Part shown: in pieces, positions 12,740-21,059 of the stretch
Layout of the letters: every line of letters starts with the position of its first letter
Position numbering within the stretch: position 1 is the stretch's first letter
NCBI GenBank assembly: GCA_028284635.1
Contig: JANQRJ010000090.1
Coordinates: 29,106-93,105, forward strand
Source: Pelagicoccus sp.
GTDB lineage: Bacteria > Verrucomicrobiota > Verrucomicrobiia > Opitutales > Opitutaceae
DNA length: 64,000 nucleotides
Reading direction: 5' to 3'
The notes under the pieces: model-generated
The model's input: only the letters and a program-made list of their open reading frames with translations
What the model was told of the DNA's origin: nothing
Databases searched by the model: none
Position numbers and translations under genes: made by a program

Positions 12740-13197
12740 AGCGCAAAGCCCGCAGCTCAGAGTACTCCAAGCTCCAAGTCATCTGCGCCCTGTTCGCCGA
12801 CCGCATCGGCGACGACCTCTACTACGCTCGCCAAATCAAGGAATCCATCGAGGCAAGCCTGCCCGACGAACAAGCCGGACGCCCGGAAGCCTTCCTCGAG
12901 GCCGCCCAACAACTCGCCTCCACCGACCCCAGCGACATAGGCATCATCCCTGCCGCGCTTCAGCCCAGCTTCTCCCTCCTCGACCTCCGGGTTCGTCTCC
13001 TAGACGCCCTCAAGACCACCTGCCTCTCCCCAAGCCCCCTCCTCGTCCTCACTGGACTCAAGGAAGCCATCTGCCCGCAAGGTTCCCGCTGGACGGTCCG
13101 CCGCAAACGCGAATACCAAGACGCCATCGCCTACGCCCGCTCCTTCTGCCAATCCCGCTCCCGCCCTTCCAGCAAGCTCTCCCTAGTGATTTTCTGA
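12736..13197 (+). CDS. Unknown protein translationally coupled to nrdR
   Basis: The 153-residue frame starts at a GTG overlapping the nrdR stop (GTGA), so it is probably real and translationally coupled. I do not recognise the family. The sequence is mostly helical in character and basic at the end. Features are an N-terminal VICALFADRIGDDLYYARQI, a Pro-rich middle and a C-terminal RRKREYQDAIAYARSFCQS. No signal peptide, membrane segment or catalytic motif is visible. Its position suggests expression with pabA/trpG and nrdR. Confidence 0.7.
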   Translation: MKRKARSSEYSKLQVICALFADRIGDDLYYARQIKESIEASLPDEQAGRPEAFLEAAQQLASTDPSDIGIIPAALQPSFSLLDLRVRLLDALKTTCLSPSPLLVLTGLKEAICPQGSRWTVRRKREYQDAIAYARSFCQSRSRPSSKLSLVIF

Positions 13198-13211
13198 GCG
13201 CGCAGCGCTCC

Positions 13212-13317
13212 AAGAAATTGAAGATTGAAAATTGAGAATTGAAGATTCCGGAGCCCGGAACCCTTCGCCAAACCACCACAGCCCAACTTTCAATCTTCAA
13301 TCTCCAATCTTCAATCT
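13212..13317. repeat. Inverted heptad-array spacer 1
   Basis: The left arm (13212-13248) is a loose 7-bp array of AGATTGA-like units. The right arm (13284-13317) is the same array inverted (TCAATCT units). About 25 of 32 aligned positions can pair. The right arm abuts the ATG of the HIT gene and leaves no Shine-Dalgarno sequence. Confidence 0.75.
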
Positions 13318-13656
13318 ATGAAAACCGTCTTCCAGAAGATCATCGACCGCGAAATCCCTGCCACTATCGAGCACGAAGACGATCTCTGCATCGCCTTCCG
13401 CGACATCGAACCCCAAGCGCCAGTCCACATCCTAGTCGTACCCAAAAAACTGATACCCCGCATCGGAGAAGCCCAGTCCGAAGACCAGGACCTGCTTGGC
13501 CACCTCCTTCTCGTCGTCGGCCGAATCGCCGAAAAGCTCGACCTCTCTCCCGGCTTCCGCGTTGTCGTCAACAACGGCCCCCAAGGCGGCGAAGCCGTCC
13601 CTCACCTTCACATCCACCTCCTAGCCGGCCGCCAAATGAATTGGCCACCGGGTTAA
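13318..13656 (+). CDS. HIT family (HinT-like) nucleotide hydrolase
   Basis: This is a 112-residue protein of the histidine triad superfamily, which hydrolyses purine nucleoside phosphoramidates and related AMP derivatives in the cytoplasm. The opening MKTVFQKIIDREIPATI, the DIEPQAPVHILVVPKK segment and the catalytic HLHIHLL (His96, His98, His100) are typical of the HinT branch. No Shine-Dalgarno sequence precedes the ATG, because the inverted heptad array runs right up to it. A second array starts directly after the stop codon. Confidence 0.93.
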   Translation: MKTVFQKIIDREIPATIEHEDDLCIAFRDIEPQAPVHILVVPKKLIPRIGEAQSEDQDLLGHLLLVVGRIAEKLDLSPGFRVVVNNGPQGGEAVPHLHIHLLAGRQMNWPPG

Positions 13657-13800
13657 GTTAAGAGTGAAAAGCGAAGAGCTAAGAATGCAGAAGCCTGGGA
13701 ACGCGGGCGACATGGTGGTGAGCTTGCCGAACCCCTCGCCCGCAAAGAAAAGTCATCCTCTCTCAACTCTTAACTCTTCGCTCTTAATTCTTCACTTCTC
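13657..13800. repeat. Inverted heptad-array spacer 2
   Basis: The left arm (13657-13692) begins at the HIT stop codon and has units such as AAGAGTG, AAAGCGA and AGAGCTA. The right arm (about 13760-13800) carries the inverse (CAACTCT TAACTCT TCGCTCT). About 25 of 30 positions match after reverse complementing. It ends a few bases before the ATG of the next gene. Confidence 0.75.
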
Positions 13801-13804
13801 CCTC

Positions 13805-14572
13805 ATGGCTACGGTATCCGCTTCGCCTCTCATCGTCGCTCACCGCGGAGCCTCGGCCGAGGCCCCCGAAAATACCCTGCAAGCCTTCCGGCTCGCCTGG
13901 CAACAGGGAGCCGACGCCATCGAAGGCGACTTCCACCTCACCCGCGACAGGCAGATCGTCTGTATCCACGATCCGACCACGGCGAAGCTCGGTGGTAAAC
14001 CCCTCATGATCCGCAAAACCCGCCTCGCCGAACTCCAGTCGCTAGACGCAGGCAGTTGGAAAGGAGCCAAGTGGGCAGACGCCAGAATCCCCACCCTCGA
14101 GCAGATCCTCGCCACCCTCCCGCCCGACAAGAAACTCTACATCGAAATCAAGAGCAGCCCCAAAATCCTCCGCCACCTCTACAAAACCATCGACGCTGCC
14201 AGCATCTCTCCCCACCAGCTCGTCATCATCGCCTTCAGCCCCCGCATCGTCCAGCGACTAAAACGCCAGCGTCCAACACTCAAAGCCATACTCCTAGTCC
14301 GCCACCGCAACCCCTCCCCCAAAACCAAGAACCTAGAGCCCGACACCCAAAACTTAATCTCCACTCTGCGTCGCATCCACGCCGACGGACTCAGCGTCTA
14401 CGCCCATCCCCATCTAGACCAAACCTTCGCGAACTCCATCCGTTCCGCCGGATATGAGCTACACGTCTGGACAGTCGATTCCCCCGAAGACGCCCAACGC
14501 TGGACCACCCTAGGCGTCACCTCCATCACCACCAATCGCCCCGCCCTAATCCTTGAAACCCTCTCTCCATAA
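13805..14572 (+). CDS. Glycerophosphodiester phosphodiesterase
   Basis: This enzyme cleaves deacylated phospholipids to glycerol-3-phosphate and an alcohol. The 255-residue protein begins at the ATG at 13805. A longer open frame from GTG 13664 would only translate the repeat array. Family marks are IVAHRGASAEAPENTLQAF (metal-binding His-Arg and Glu), EGDFHLTRDRQIVCIHDPT, YIEIKSSP and the C-terminal LHVWTVDSPEDAQRW. There is no signal peptide, so a cytoplasmic UgpQ-type enzyme is likely. It ends 12 bp before the first of two matched palindromes flanking the PaaX-like gene. Confidence 0.92.
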   Translation: MATVSASPLIVAHRGASAEAPENTLQAFRLAWQQGADAIEGDFHLTRDRQIVCIHDPTTAKLGGKPLMIRKTRLAELQSLDAGSWKGAKWADARIPTLEQILATLPPDKKLYIEIKSSPKILRHLYKTIDAASISPHQLVIIAFSPRIVQRLKRQRPTLKAILLVRHRNPSPKTKNLEPDTQNLISTLRRIHADGLSVYAHPHLDQTFANSIRSAGYELHVWTVDSPEDAQRWTTLGVTSITTNRPALILETLSP

Positions 14573-14584
14573 ACGTCTTGCCAC

Positions 14585-14610
14585 TTAAAAAGACAACCTT
14601 GAACTTTTAA
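14585..14610. promoter_or_regulatory. Candidate operator, copy A of a 26-bp palindrome
   Basis: Half-sites TTAAAAAGACAA and TTGAACTTTTAA flank a central CC. The site lies between the convergent ends of the glycerophosphodiesterase and PaaX-like genes. It closely matches copy B at 15500-15525; CTTGCC also precedes both copies. Confidence 0.5.
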
Positions 14611-14674
14611 ATGTCAGAGCTTGGTCTCGTCGCCAAATCGAGAGGCGCCTGGCAAATCCGATCGGGTCGGCAGT

Positions 14675-15457
14675 CTACGCCTCGCCAGAGATCCGAGTCC
14701 TCCAAGCCGAATAGGCCTCTTTCCGCAGGCACCAGGCTTCCTTGCCCCGATAGCCTGAAGGCGTCAGCGCGTCAGGCAGAAACGGATCCAGCTCAAACGC
14801 GGCCCGCCACAGGACCGACTCTCTGGTAAACCAGGCAACCGGGTCACTAGCGTCTTGCACCCGATTGCTTCGAAGGAAACCAAGATGCTCCAAGTAGAGA
14901 GCGTTGATCTTCTCAAAAGGCCACGCCTTCGCGACATACTCGTTGTTCGTAAGGCGGCCCGCAGGCACGGACTCCTGAAACAGCACAGCCCGAGGATCGA
15001 TCTTCCGGCCCTCGATCTCAGCCGTCCAGTCCGCATACGCTCGATGCGAAATCCAAAGGCTGCCCTGGAGATGGCCAAACCTCCGCTTTCTCAACCAAGC
15101 GTTCAATTGCCGCCTCTCCCTGCTCGCCTCCTGAGGCAAGTCGAAGGCGATCGTCCTCCACTTTCCATCCCACGAACCGGACCAACTGCTCTCAGGATCA
15201 ATATTCTCGAAAACCAGATCTCGCCCTTTCTCCGTAATCTCGGCGACCCACGAACCCGTCACCCTCTCTTCGCTTAGCGAGATCAGGCCCCGCTTTCGCA
15301 AGGCGTCCAAATTCCGTTCCGCGCTGCGGTCCGAATCCCACCCCACCGAGCCGTACAACACGGCTCGCGCGTTGGTAGCCACCAGAAGCGCATCGAATCC
15401 CGACATCAACAACAGCTCCAAAAACCGTCTCGATTTTTTACTGAGTCGCACAAGCAT
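14675..15457 (-). CDS. PaaX-like transcriptional regulator
   Basis: The protein has 260 residues. The N-terminal part (to about residue 75) is a winged-helix-like domain. The centre, SWDGKWRTIAFDLPQEASRERRQLNAWL followed by RRFGHLQGSLWISH, is the ferredoxin-like 'DGKWR...FD.P....R..LR..L...GFG.LQ.S.WI' domain of the PaaX family. The C-terminal part is helical, as in PaaX. Known PaaX proteins repress catabolic genes and release DNA on binding an aryl-CoA. No phenylacetate gene is nearby, so ligand and target are unknown. It is divergent from the ABC operon, and a 26-bp palindrome sits between them. Given alone, the longest motif is DGKWRTIAFDLP. Confidence 0.8.
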   Translation of the reverse strand: MLVRLSKKSRRFLELLLMSGFDALLVATNARAVLYGSVGWDSDRSAERNLDALRKRGLISLSEERVTGSWVAEITEKGRDLVFENIDPESSWSGSWDGKWRTIAFDLPQEASRERRQLNAWLRKRRFGHLQGSLWISHRAYADWTAEIEGRKIDPRAVLFQESVPAGRLTNNEYVAKAWPFEKINALYLEHLGFLRSNRVQDASDPVAWFTRESVLWRAAFELDPFLPDALTPSGYRGKEAWCLRKEAYSAWRTRISGEA

Positions 15458-15499
15458 GATAAACCAACAACAAGTTTCTCAACAACAACAGCTTGCCCA

Positions 15500-15525
15500 T
15501 TAAAAAGTCAACCTTGACTTCTTAT
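15500..15525. promoter_or_regulatory. Candidate operator, copy B of a 26-bp palindrome
   Basis: Half-sites TTAAAAAGTCAA and TTGACTTCTTAT flank a central CC. It lies in the divergent region between the PaaX-like gene (start 15457) and the ABC operon (start 15643), where autorepression or operon control would be expected. On the minus strand a TTGACT (-35-like) is part of the palindrome. Confidence 0.55.
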
Positions 15526-15642
15526 GTGGCAAAAGCGGAGACGATTTTCGCGGAGGCTTCTTATCCCGATATTGGAGTTGCGACTGGATAAAACCCCGTA
15601 TTGCAATGTCCTCTTTCGTAACCCGCTGGAATCCCGCCCACA

Positions 15643-16644
15643 TTGGATAGCCCTAACCACGCCATAGAAGTTGAAAAACTCCACAAGCGCTTCGGCAAGA
15701 TCGAGGCGGTCGACGGTATCAGCTTCCAGGTGGCCCAGGGACAGATCGTAGGCTTCCTCGGCCCCAACGGAGCCGGCAAGAGCACCACCATGCGCATCCT
15801 CACCGGCTACAATCGAGCCAGTTCCGGTCGCGTCCGCATCTGCGGCATTCCCGTGGCCGCCGATCCCCACTCCATCAAGCGCAAGATCGGCTATATGCCG
15901 GAAAACAATCCGCTCCCAGGCGATCTCCGCGTCATCGAGTACCTCAAGTGGCGAGCCAAGATGAAGGAGATCCCACGCTCCGAGCGACGCCGCTGCATCG
16001 AGACAGCTCTCGAAGCCTGCGACCTAGTCCGAGCCCAGGATCGCATCATCGGCAAGCTCTCCAAAGGGTTCCGCCAGCGTGTCGGCATCGCGGACGCTAT
16101 CCTCGCCGAGCCCGAGATAATAATCATGGACGAGCCGACGATCGGTCTCGATCCACATCAAGTGATCCTCATCCGCGACCTCATCGCCAGCCTGCGCGGA
16201 CGCATGACCGTCATTATCTCCAGCCACATCCTGCCCGAGATCGAAATGACCTGCGATCAGATCATCATCATCAACGGCGGCAAGATCGTCGGCCAAGGCT
16301 CCCCCACCGAGCTGCGCGAAACCTTCATCGACTACACCACCTACCAGCTGGAGCTAAACGGCTGCCCTGAAGAGCTGCAAAGCTCTCTATCGGGCATCAC
16401 TCCAGAGCTGCTTGTCGACAAGATCGCCGAGCCCGACGCCGCCGGCTTTTCCACCGTCGAGATCCAGATAAAAGGAAACCAGGACTACGGCGAACGCCTA
16501 TTCCAAACCCTCGCCCAAAGCCCGGAGCTCCGCGTGCGCTCCCTCCGCCGCAAGATCGAGCCCCTCGAAAACGTCTTCATCGCCGCCACACGCCGCAGCT
16601 GGGAAACGGTCGACCGCAGGCTCGCGCCCGCGGAAGGGGAATAG
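15643..16644 (+). CDS. ABC transporter ATP-binding protein (GldA/ABC-2 type)
   Basis: This ATPase subunit has 333 residues. Walker A is GPNGAGKS (40-47), the signature is LSKGFRQRVGIA, Walker B is IIIMDEPTIGLDP, and the switch His is in IISSHILPEIEM. It belongs to the ABC-2 exporter group that includes GldA of gliding Bacteroidetes. The start is a TTG at 15643, just ahead of the conserved IEVEKLHKRFG. The next three genes supply a permease, a GldG-like protein and a DUF4340 protein, the usual set for this poorly understood export system. The role of such cassettes outside gliding bacteria is unsettled. Confidence 0.92.
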   Translation: MDSPNHAIEVEKLHKRFGKIEAVDGISFQVAQGQIVGFLGPNGAGKSTTMRILTGYNRASSGRVRICGIPVAADPHSIKRKIGYMPENNPLPGDLRVIEYLKWRAKMKEIPRSERRRCIETALEACDLVRAQDRIIGKLSKGFRQRVGIADAILAEPEIIIMDEPTIGLDPHQVILIRDLIASLRGRMTVIISSHILPEIEMTCDQIIIINGGKIVGQGSPTELRETFIDYTTYQLELNGCPEELQSSLSGITPELLVDKIAEPDAAGFSTVEIQIKGNQDYGERLFQTLAQSPELRVRSLRRKIEPLENVFIAATRRSWETVDRRLAPAEGE

Positions 16645-16764
16645 GCTGTAGGTTTTTAGATCTATAGGTCCGTAAAATCAGCTCGAAGCCCTGCCAGCCC
16701 GCTACCTATCCGAAGAAAACTTAACGCCTAGCCACCTACCACCTAATCAACCTATTCCAAAGGA
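16645..16764. repeat. Inverted array spacer (TAGG-rich)
   Basis: The spacer runs from the ATPase stop to the permease ATG. Its left end has repeated TAGG units (TAGGCTGTAGG, TATAGGT). Its right end has the inverse (CACCTACCACCTAATCAACC). It is a weaker example of the inverted-array spacers at 13.2, 13.7, 19.0 and 25.4 kb. Confidence 0.5.
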
Positions 16765-17526
16765 ATGCGCCACTACTTCACTCTACTGCGAAACGAGATC
16801 TGGCGACTTCTGATCAGCCCAGGCACCTACATTGCTGCCTTTCTCTTTCTGCTCGTCATGGGCTTCATGTTCCAGTGGCTGCTTCAGCTCTATACATCCG
16901 ATCCACAGGACGAGACGCCCAGCTCGCTTTTCTTCCGCCTCTTTTTCGTGCCCGTCTTCTTCATGGTCCCCCTGCTCACCATGCGCAGTATCGCCGACGA
17001 ACGCAGCTCCGGCACCATCGAGACCCTGCTTACCACCCCCGTCACCGCCACCGAAGTCGTGCTCTCCAAATTCAGCGCCAGCTATCTCTACTACTGCACG
17101 CTTTGGTTCATCACCAGCTCCTTTCACATCATCTTCTTCACCTTCGCCCAAAGCGATACGTTCATCGATCCGTATCCACTTATTGGAGGCTACAGCTACA
17201 TCTTTCTCAGCGGCAGTCTCTTCCTCGCCCTCGGCATCTTCGCCAGTTCCATCACCCGCAGCCAACTGGTAGCCGGCATCCTCGGCTTCACGCTCGTGTT
17301 CGGCTTCATCGTCGTCGGCAGCAATGTAGAGGATCTCTCTGTGCTCGCCGCCGGCCAGGCCCACTGGATACGCCAGTTTTCCGACCACGTCGACGCCCTG
17401 CAGCACATGGGTGACTTCTCCACCGGCATCATAGACACCAGAGCCATCGTTCTCTACCTCAGCTGCGCCGCCACCTTCCTGTTCCTCAGCATCCTCATGG
17501 TCGAGTATCGCGACGGCGCCTCCTGA
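16765..17526 (+). CDS. ABC-2 type permease (GldF-like)
   Basis: This is a 253-residue integral membrane protein with six hydrophobic spans (for example TYIAAFLFLLVMGFMFQWL, LFFVPVFFMVPLLTM, LVAGILGFTLVFGFIVVGS). The cytoplasmic motif 'MRSIADERSSGTIETLLTTP' is diagnostic of ABC-2/GldF permeases. It partners with the upstream ATPase and downstream GldG-like protein. The ATG at 16765 has a short AAAGGA close upstream. Confidence 0.9.
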   Translation: MRHYFTLLRNEIWRLLISPGTYIAAFLFLLVMGFMFQWLLQLYTSDPQDETPSSLFFRLFFVPVFFMVPLLTMRSIADERSSGTIETLLTTPVTATEVVLSKFSASYLYYCTLWFITSSFHIIFFTFAQSDTFIDPYPLIGGYSYIFLSGSLFLALGIFASSITRSQLVAGILGFTLVFGFIVVGSNVEDLSVLAAGQAHWIRQFSDHVDALQHMGDFSTGIIDTRAIVLYLSCAATFLFLSILMVEYRDGAS

Positions 17527-17546
17527 GAACCCGACCAACCTTTTCG

Positions 17547-19013
17547 ATGGAACCCCTCGAATCCTTTCAACGCAACCGCGTCGCAGACCGCTTCCAAGCC
17601 GGTCTTCAGATCGTACTCGTTTTGTTGATACTCGCAGCCGTCAACTACATCGGCATGCGATCCTACACGCGCACCGACCTCACCACGGGAAACATCTACT
17701 CCCTTTCGCCCGAGACCCGAGCCTACCTCGCCCAGCTCGACCAGCCAGTCGAAGCCATCGTCACCATCTCGGAAAACGCGGACGAACCCGGGCTCGCCGA
17801 CATACTCAAGGACGTCAAGCTCCTGCTTCGCGAGTACGAGTACGCTACCCGCGATCAAGGCGAGAACCGCGTCACCGTCGAATACCTCAACATCTACAGC
17901 CAGACCAGCCGAGCTCGAGCCCTTGAAATCAAGGAGCCAAACGTCATCGTCTTCAAGTCGGGCACAAGCAAACGCCAGGTCAGCATCGACGAGCTCTACA
18001 GGATCCAAGGCTCCGAGCTGCGCGAATTTCTAGGCGAAAACGTATTCACCCGCTCGATACTTGCGATCCTGGAGACCAGCGAGCCCGTTATCTACTTCAC
18101 CGTCGGTCACGGCGAACTCGATGCCAGCGACGTCGACGCGGCAAACGGCGCATCCCGCCTCTTCAACGAACTCAAGTCCCGCAACTTCGCTACCCAATCG
18201 ATCGACCTCAGTACTGTGGAAGCCGTCCCCGAGGATGCCTCCCTCGTTATCGCCGTCGCGCCGCAGACCCGGTTTCTCCCCCAAGAGCAGCTGCTCCTCG
18301 AGACCTACCTCGGCAAGCGGGCCGGGCGCCTCATCGTCTTCCTCGAGCCCGGCCGCCCCCACGGTTTGGAAGACCTGTTCTACAACTGGGGCATCCTCGC
18401 GGAAAACGTCCTAGTTGTGGAGCGCGACCCAAACTACATCATCAACGGTGGCGACCTCATGATTCGTCGCTACGCAGACCACCCCATCACGGCATCGCTC
18501 TTCGAGCAAAGCATCCCCCTGGTCACCGATCGCGCCTCAGCGGTGCGACAGGACCCCGGACGCCCTATCGACGACTCCTTGGTCGTCACCGAATTGCTCG
18601 CCACCTCCGACCGCAGCTGGGGAGAACGCCGCCACGAGCCAGACGCTACACCGGCTTTCGAACCCGACATCGATCTACCCGCTCCTGTCAAGATAGGCGC
18701 CATCGCCGAACGCCAAGTCGATTCCTCCCTCGGAATCACTCTCCCCGGCGGCAAGCTCACCGTCATCGGCACTTCGAACTTCGTATCTAACAATCGGATA
18801 CGGGAAGCCGGCAACCTCTACCTTCTCCTAAACGCCGTCAACTACTCCGTCGACAGGGCCGCTCGCCTCAACATCCCGCCCCGCCCCATCCGCAAGGTGA
18901 AGCTCGACCTCAGCCTGGAACAACTCCATCTGGCCCGCTATCTCATCTGGTTCGGCCCACCCGCCGTCGTCGGCCTCTTCGGCCTGCTCGTCTATCTAGC
19001 CCGGAGAAACTGA
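17547..19013 (+). CDS. GldG-like ABC transporter auxiliary membrane protein
   Basis: The protein has 488 residues with one N-terminal transmembrane span (FQAGLQIVLVLLILAAVNYI) and a C-terminal one (LIWFGPPAVVGLFGLLVYLA). A large extracytoplasmic domain lies between them. The marks YSLSPETRAYLAQLDQPVEAI, VTVEYLNIY and VIYFTVGHGELD fit the GldG/DUF4350-type family. These proteins sit beside ABC-2 permeases and are thought to form the periplasmic part of the exporter. It starts 20 bp after the permease, so it is in the same operon. Confidence 0.88.
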   Translation: MEPLESFQRNRVADRFQAGLQIVLVLLILAAVNYIGMRSYTRTDLTTGNIYSLSPETRAYLAQLDQPVEAIVTISENADEPGLADILKDVKLLLREYEYATRDQGENRVTVEYLNIYSQTSRARALEIKEPNVIVFKSGTSKRQVSIDELYRIQGSELREFLGENVFTRSILAILETSEPVIYFTVGHGELDASDVDAANGASRLFNELKSRNFATQSIDLSTVEAVPEDASLVIAVAPQTRFLPQEQLLLETYLGKRAGRLIVFLEPGRPHGLEDLFYNWGILAENVLVVERDPNYIINGGDLMIRRYADHPITASLFEQSIPLVTDRASAVRQDPGRPIDDSLVVTELLATSDRSWGERRHEPDATPAFEPDIDLPAPVKIGAIAERQVDSSLGITLPGGKLTVIGTSNFVSNNRIREAGNLYLLLNAVNYSVDRAARLNIPPRPIRKVKLDLSLEQLHLARYLIWFGPPAVVGLFGLLVYLARRN

Positions 19014-19101
19014 AGTAAAAACGCAGAAGGAGGAACGAAGAAGTTCCATCACGCCTTCGAACACTTCTGCATTCTGCCTTCCCACTTCTTACTTTAAACC
19101 A
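19014..19101. repeat. Inverted array spacer between operon genes
   Basis: The left part begins at the stop codon (AAGTAAAAACGCAGAAGG). The right part (CTTCTGCATTCTGCCTTCCC, then ACTTCTTACTTT) is its approximate reverse complement, 22 of 31 positions matching. It ends just before the DUF4340 gene ATG. Confidence 0.65.
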
Positions 19102-21039
19102 ATGCGTCTCAAAATCACCTTCACGCTGCTAGCCATTCTCCTCGGCCTTCTCGTCTACATATTCTATATCGACACGCAATTCGACCGCGACGACTTCCAG
19201 GAAAGGCGCAAGTCCGTTCTCGGCGAGCTCGCCGTAGGCATCGACCACTTTAGCGCCCTCAACAACGGCAGCGGCGAACGCATCTCTTTCGAACTCCGCA
19301 ACAAGCGCTGGATGCTCACCGAACCCTACGAGTGGCCCGCCAACGAATTCGCCGTCGAACGCATCCTCACCGAACTGCGCTTCCTCGAGCGCGTCTCCAG
19401 TTTCGACACCAGCATCGTCAGCAGCACCGGCGTATCCCTTCGCGACTACGGACTTCTACCCCCTCGGATTTCCCTCCAATTCGGCCGCGGCAACCAAAGC
19501 CACACCCTCCCTATCGGAGCTCCCACCGAAATCGGCAACAATCTCTACATCCTATCCACCGACCAAGCTCAAGTCCACGTCGTCGACCGCGGTCTGCTCG
19601 AAGCCCTCACCGTCGGGCTCGACAACCTACGCGACCCCAGGCTATTCCAGACAGCCATCTTCGAAGTTAACTCCTGGAACATCCAGGTGCGAGAAAACAA
19701 CCGCAACCTGCGCGCCTGGTTCGCCCGCAAGGACGACCGCTGGGAGTTCGAGACCCCCATCCGAGCCCGAGCCGATACCCCCGCCGTCAACACCCTGCTG
19801 AACCGCTGCCTCCAGCTCGAAGCCGACGCAGTCGTCGCCAACAACCCAGGCGACCTCTCCCAATACGGACTGCAGACCTCCCGCTACCGCATCGCCATTG
19901 AGTCAAGCCAGCAGCGCGAGGTTCTGGAGATCGGCAACAAGGTCTCGGCCGACTCCCCCTTCCGCTACGCCAAGCGCGAAGACCGCCAAGCTGTCTTCCA
20001 GATCCGTATCGACTTTCTGGATCTCCTAGCCAACGCCCAGACCAAGCTCCGGCAGCGCCGCATCTTCGAGCTAGACGTCCAAGCAGCCACCGCTATCTCC
20101 GTCGAACGCCGCGACGAGCCGCCCCTCACGCTGCAAAAACTCGAAAACGGAAGCTGGGAAATCATCGCCCGCGACCAGAGCCAAGGCATCCAAACGCTCA
20201 AGGGAGACACCGCCACCATCGAGCAGATCCTCCTCTGGCTCGACGAGCTGAAGGCCGTGCCGGATACCGGCTTCGTCAATGACGCCCCCTCTGCCCAAGC
20301 CCTCGAATCCTATGGTCTCGAAGTGCCCGAATACTCCATCACCATCACCTCAGACCGTCGCTTCGGCAGCGAAGAGATTCTAGAGCGACCCATATCCGAA
20401 ACGCTCCACATCGGAGACCGCTCGCCCCAAGAGCCCCTGGAAAGCTTCGTGAAGATCCAACGCAAGGATTTCGTGTATTCGGTCTACAACGACATATTCG
20501 AACGCATCGACAACACCCCAAGCCGTTACAAGGATCGAACCGTAACCACCCTGACGCCCGGCTCCCGCATTTCCACGCTCTCCATCATCCGCTTGTCCGA
20601 CAAGGCTACGCTCGCCCGCTACGACTATGCCGAACAAGCCGACTTGCCAGAGCAAGCCGCCACTATGGCTGATCGCCTAGCCAAACTCCAAGTCGAAAGC
20701 TTCCGTCCCGAAGGCTTCACCCGAACCGTGGAAATCGCCGGCCGAGAGAAGCCTTGGACCTACCAGATCGTGGCGGAAATCGCCCGCGAAGACAGCCAAG
20801 AGCAAAGCGAGCCTCCCCTCGAAATCTACGTCTCCGAACTCACCGGAGGGCCGCTGCTCTACGGCGGCATCGCCCAACAAGAGATAAGCTTCCGCTTCGG
20901 TATCGATTTTATAGATACATTTTCCAGCATCGTCTTCGATCGAATCCCCCAACCCGTCCCGCAAGACCCCTTCAGCGACGAGCCCCTGCCCGAGACGGAA
21001 ACCGCGCCGACCGAGGAGACGGCGGCGGAAAGCCCCTAG
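19102..21039 (+). CDS. DUF4340 domain-containing membrane-anchored protein
   Basis: The protein has 645 residues with a single N-terminal anchor (ITFTLLAILLGLLVYIFYID) and a long extracytoplasmic part. It contains repeated 'W.L..P....A....V..LL..L' units (RWMLTEPYEWPANEFAVERI; WEFETPIRARADTPAVNTLL; SWEIIARDQ...EQILLWLDEL), the pattern of DUF4340. These proteins follow GldG-like genes and probably belong to the same exporter. The C-terminal tail is acidic and Pro/Thr-rich. It ends 20 bp before the next gene. Confidence 0.87.
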   Translation: MRLKITFTLLAILLGLLVYIFYIDTQFDRDDFQERRKSVLGELAVGIDHFSALNNGSGERISFELRNKRWMLTEPYEWPANEFAVERILTELRFLERVSSFDTSIVSSTGVSLRDYGLLPPRISLQFGRGNQSHTLPIGAPTEIGNNLYILSTDQAQVHVVDRGLLEALTVGLDNLRDPRLFQTAIFEVNSWNIQVRENNRNLRAWFARKDDRWEFETPIRARADTPAVNTLLNRCLQLEADAVVANNPGDLSQYGLQTSRYRIAIESSQQREVLEIGNKVSADSPFRYAKREDRQAVFQIRIDFLDLLANAQTKLRQRRIFELDVQAATAISVERRDEPPLTLQKLENGSWEIIARDQSQGIQTLKGDTATIEQILLWLDELKAVPDTGFVNDAPSAQALESYGLEVPEYSITITSDRRFGSEEILERPISETLHIGDRSPQEPLESFVKIQRKDFVYSVYNDIFERIDNTPSRYKDRTVTTLTPGSRISTLSIIRLSDKATLARYDYAEQADLPEQAATMADRLAKLQVESFRPEGFTRTVEIAGREKPWTYQIVAEIAREDSQEQSEPPLEIYVSELTGGPLLYGGIAQQEISFRFGIDFIDTFSSIVFDRIPQPVPQDPFSDEPLPETETAPTEETAAESP

Positions 21040-21059
21040 CCCAGCGACGTCGAAGCCGC

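Noticed and set aside
13206..13317. CRISPR array
   Set aside because: The periodic units are 7 bp, inverted between arms and without spacers; there are no cas genes in the window.
13664..13804. N-terminal extension of the glycerophosphodiesterase
   Set aside because: The extension only translates the inverted heptad array; the enzyme fold begins after the ATG at 13805.
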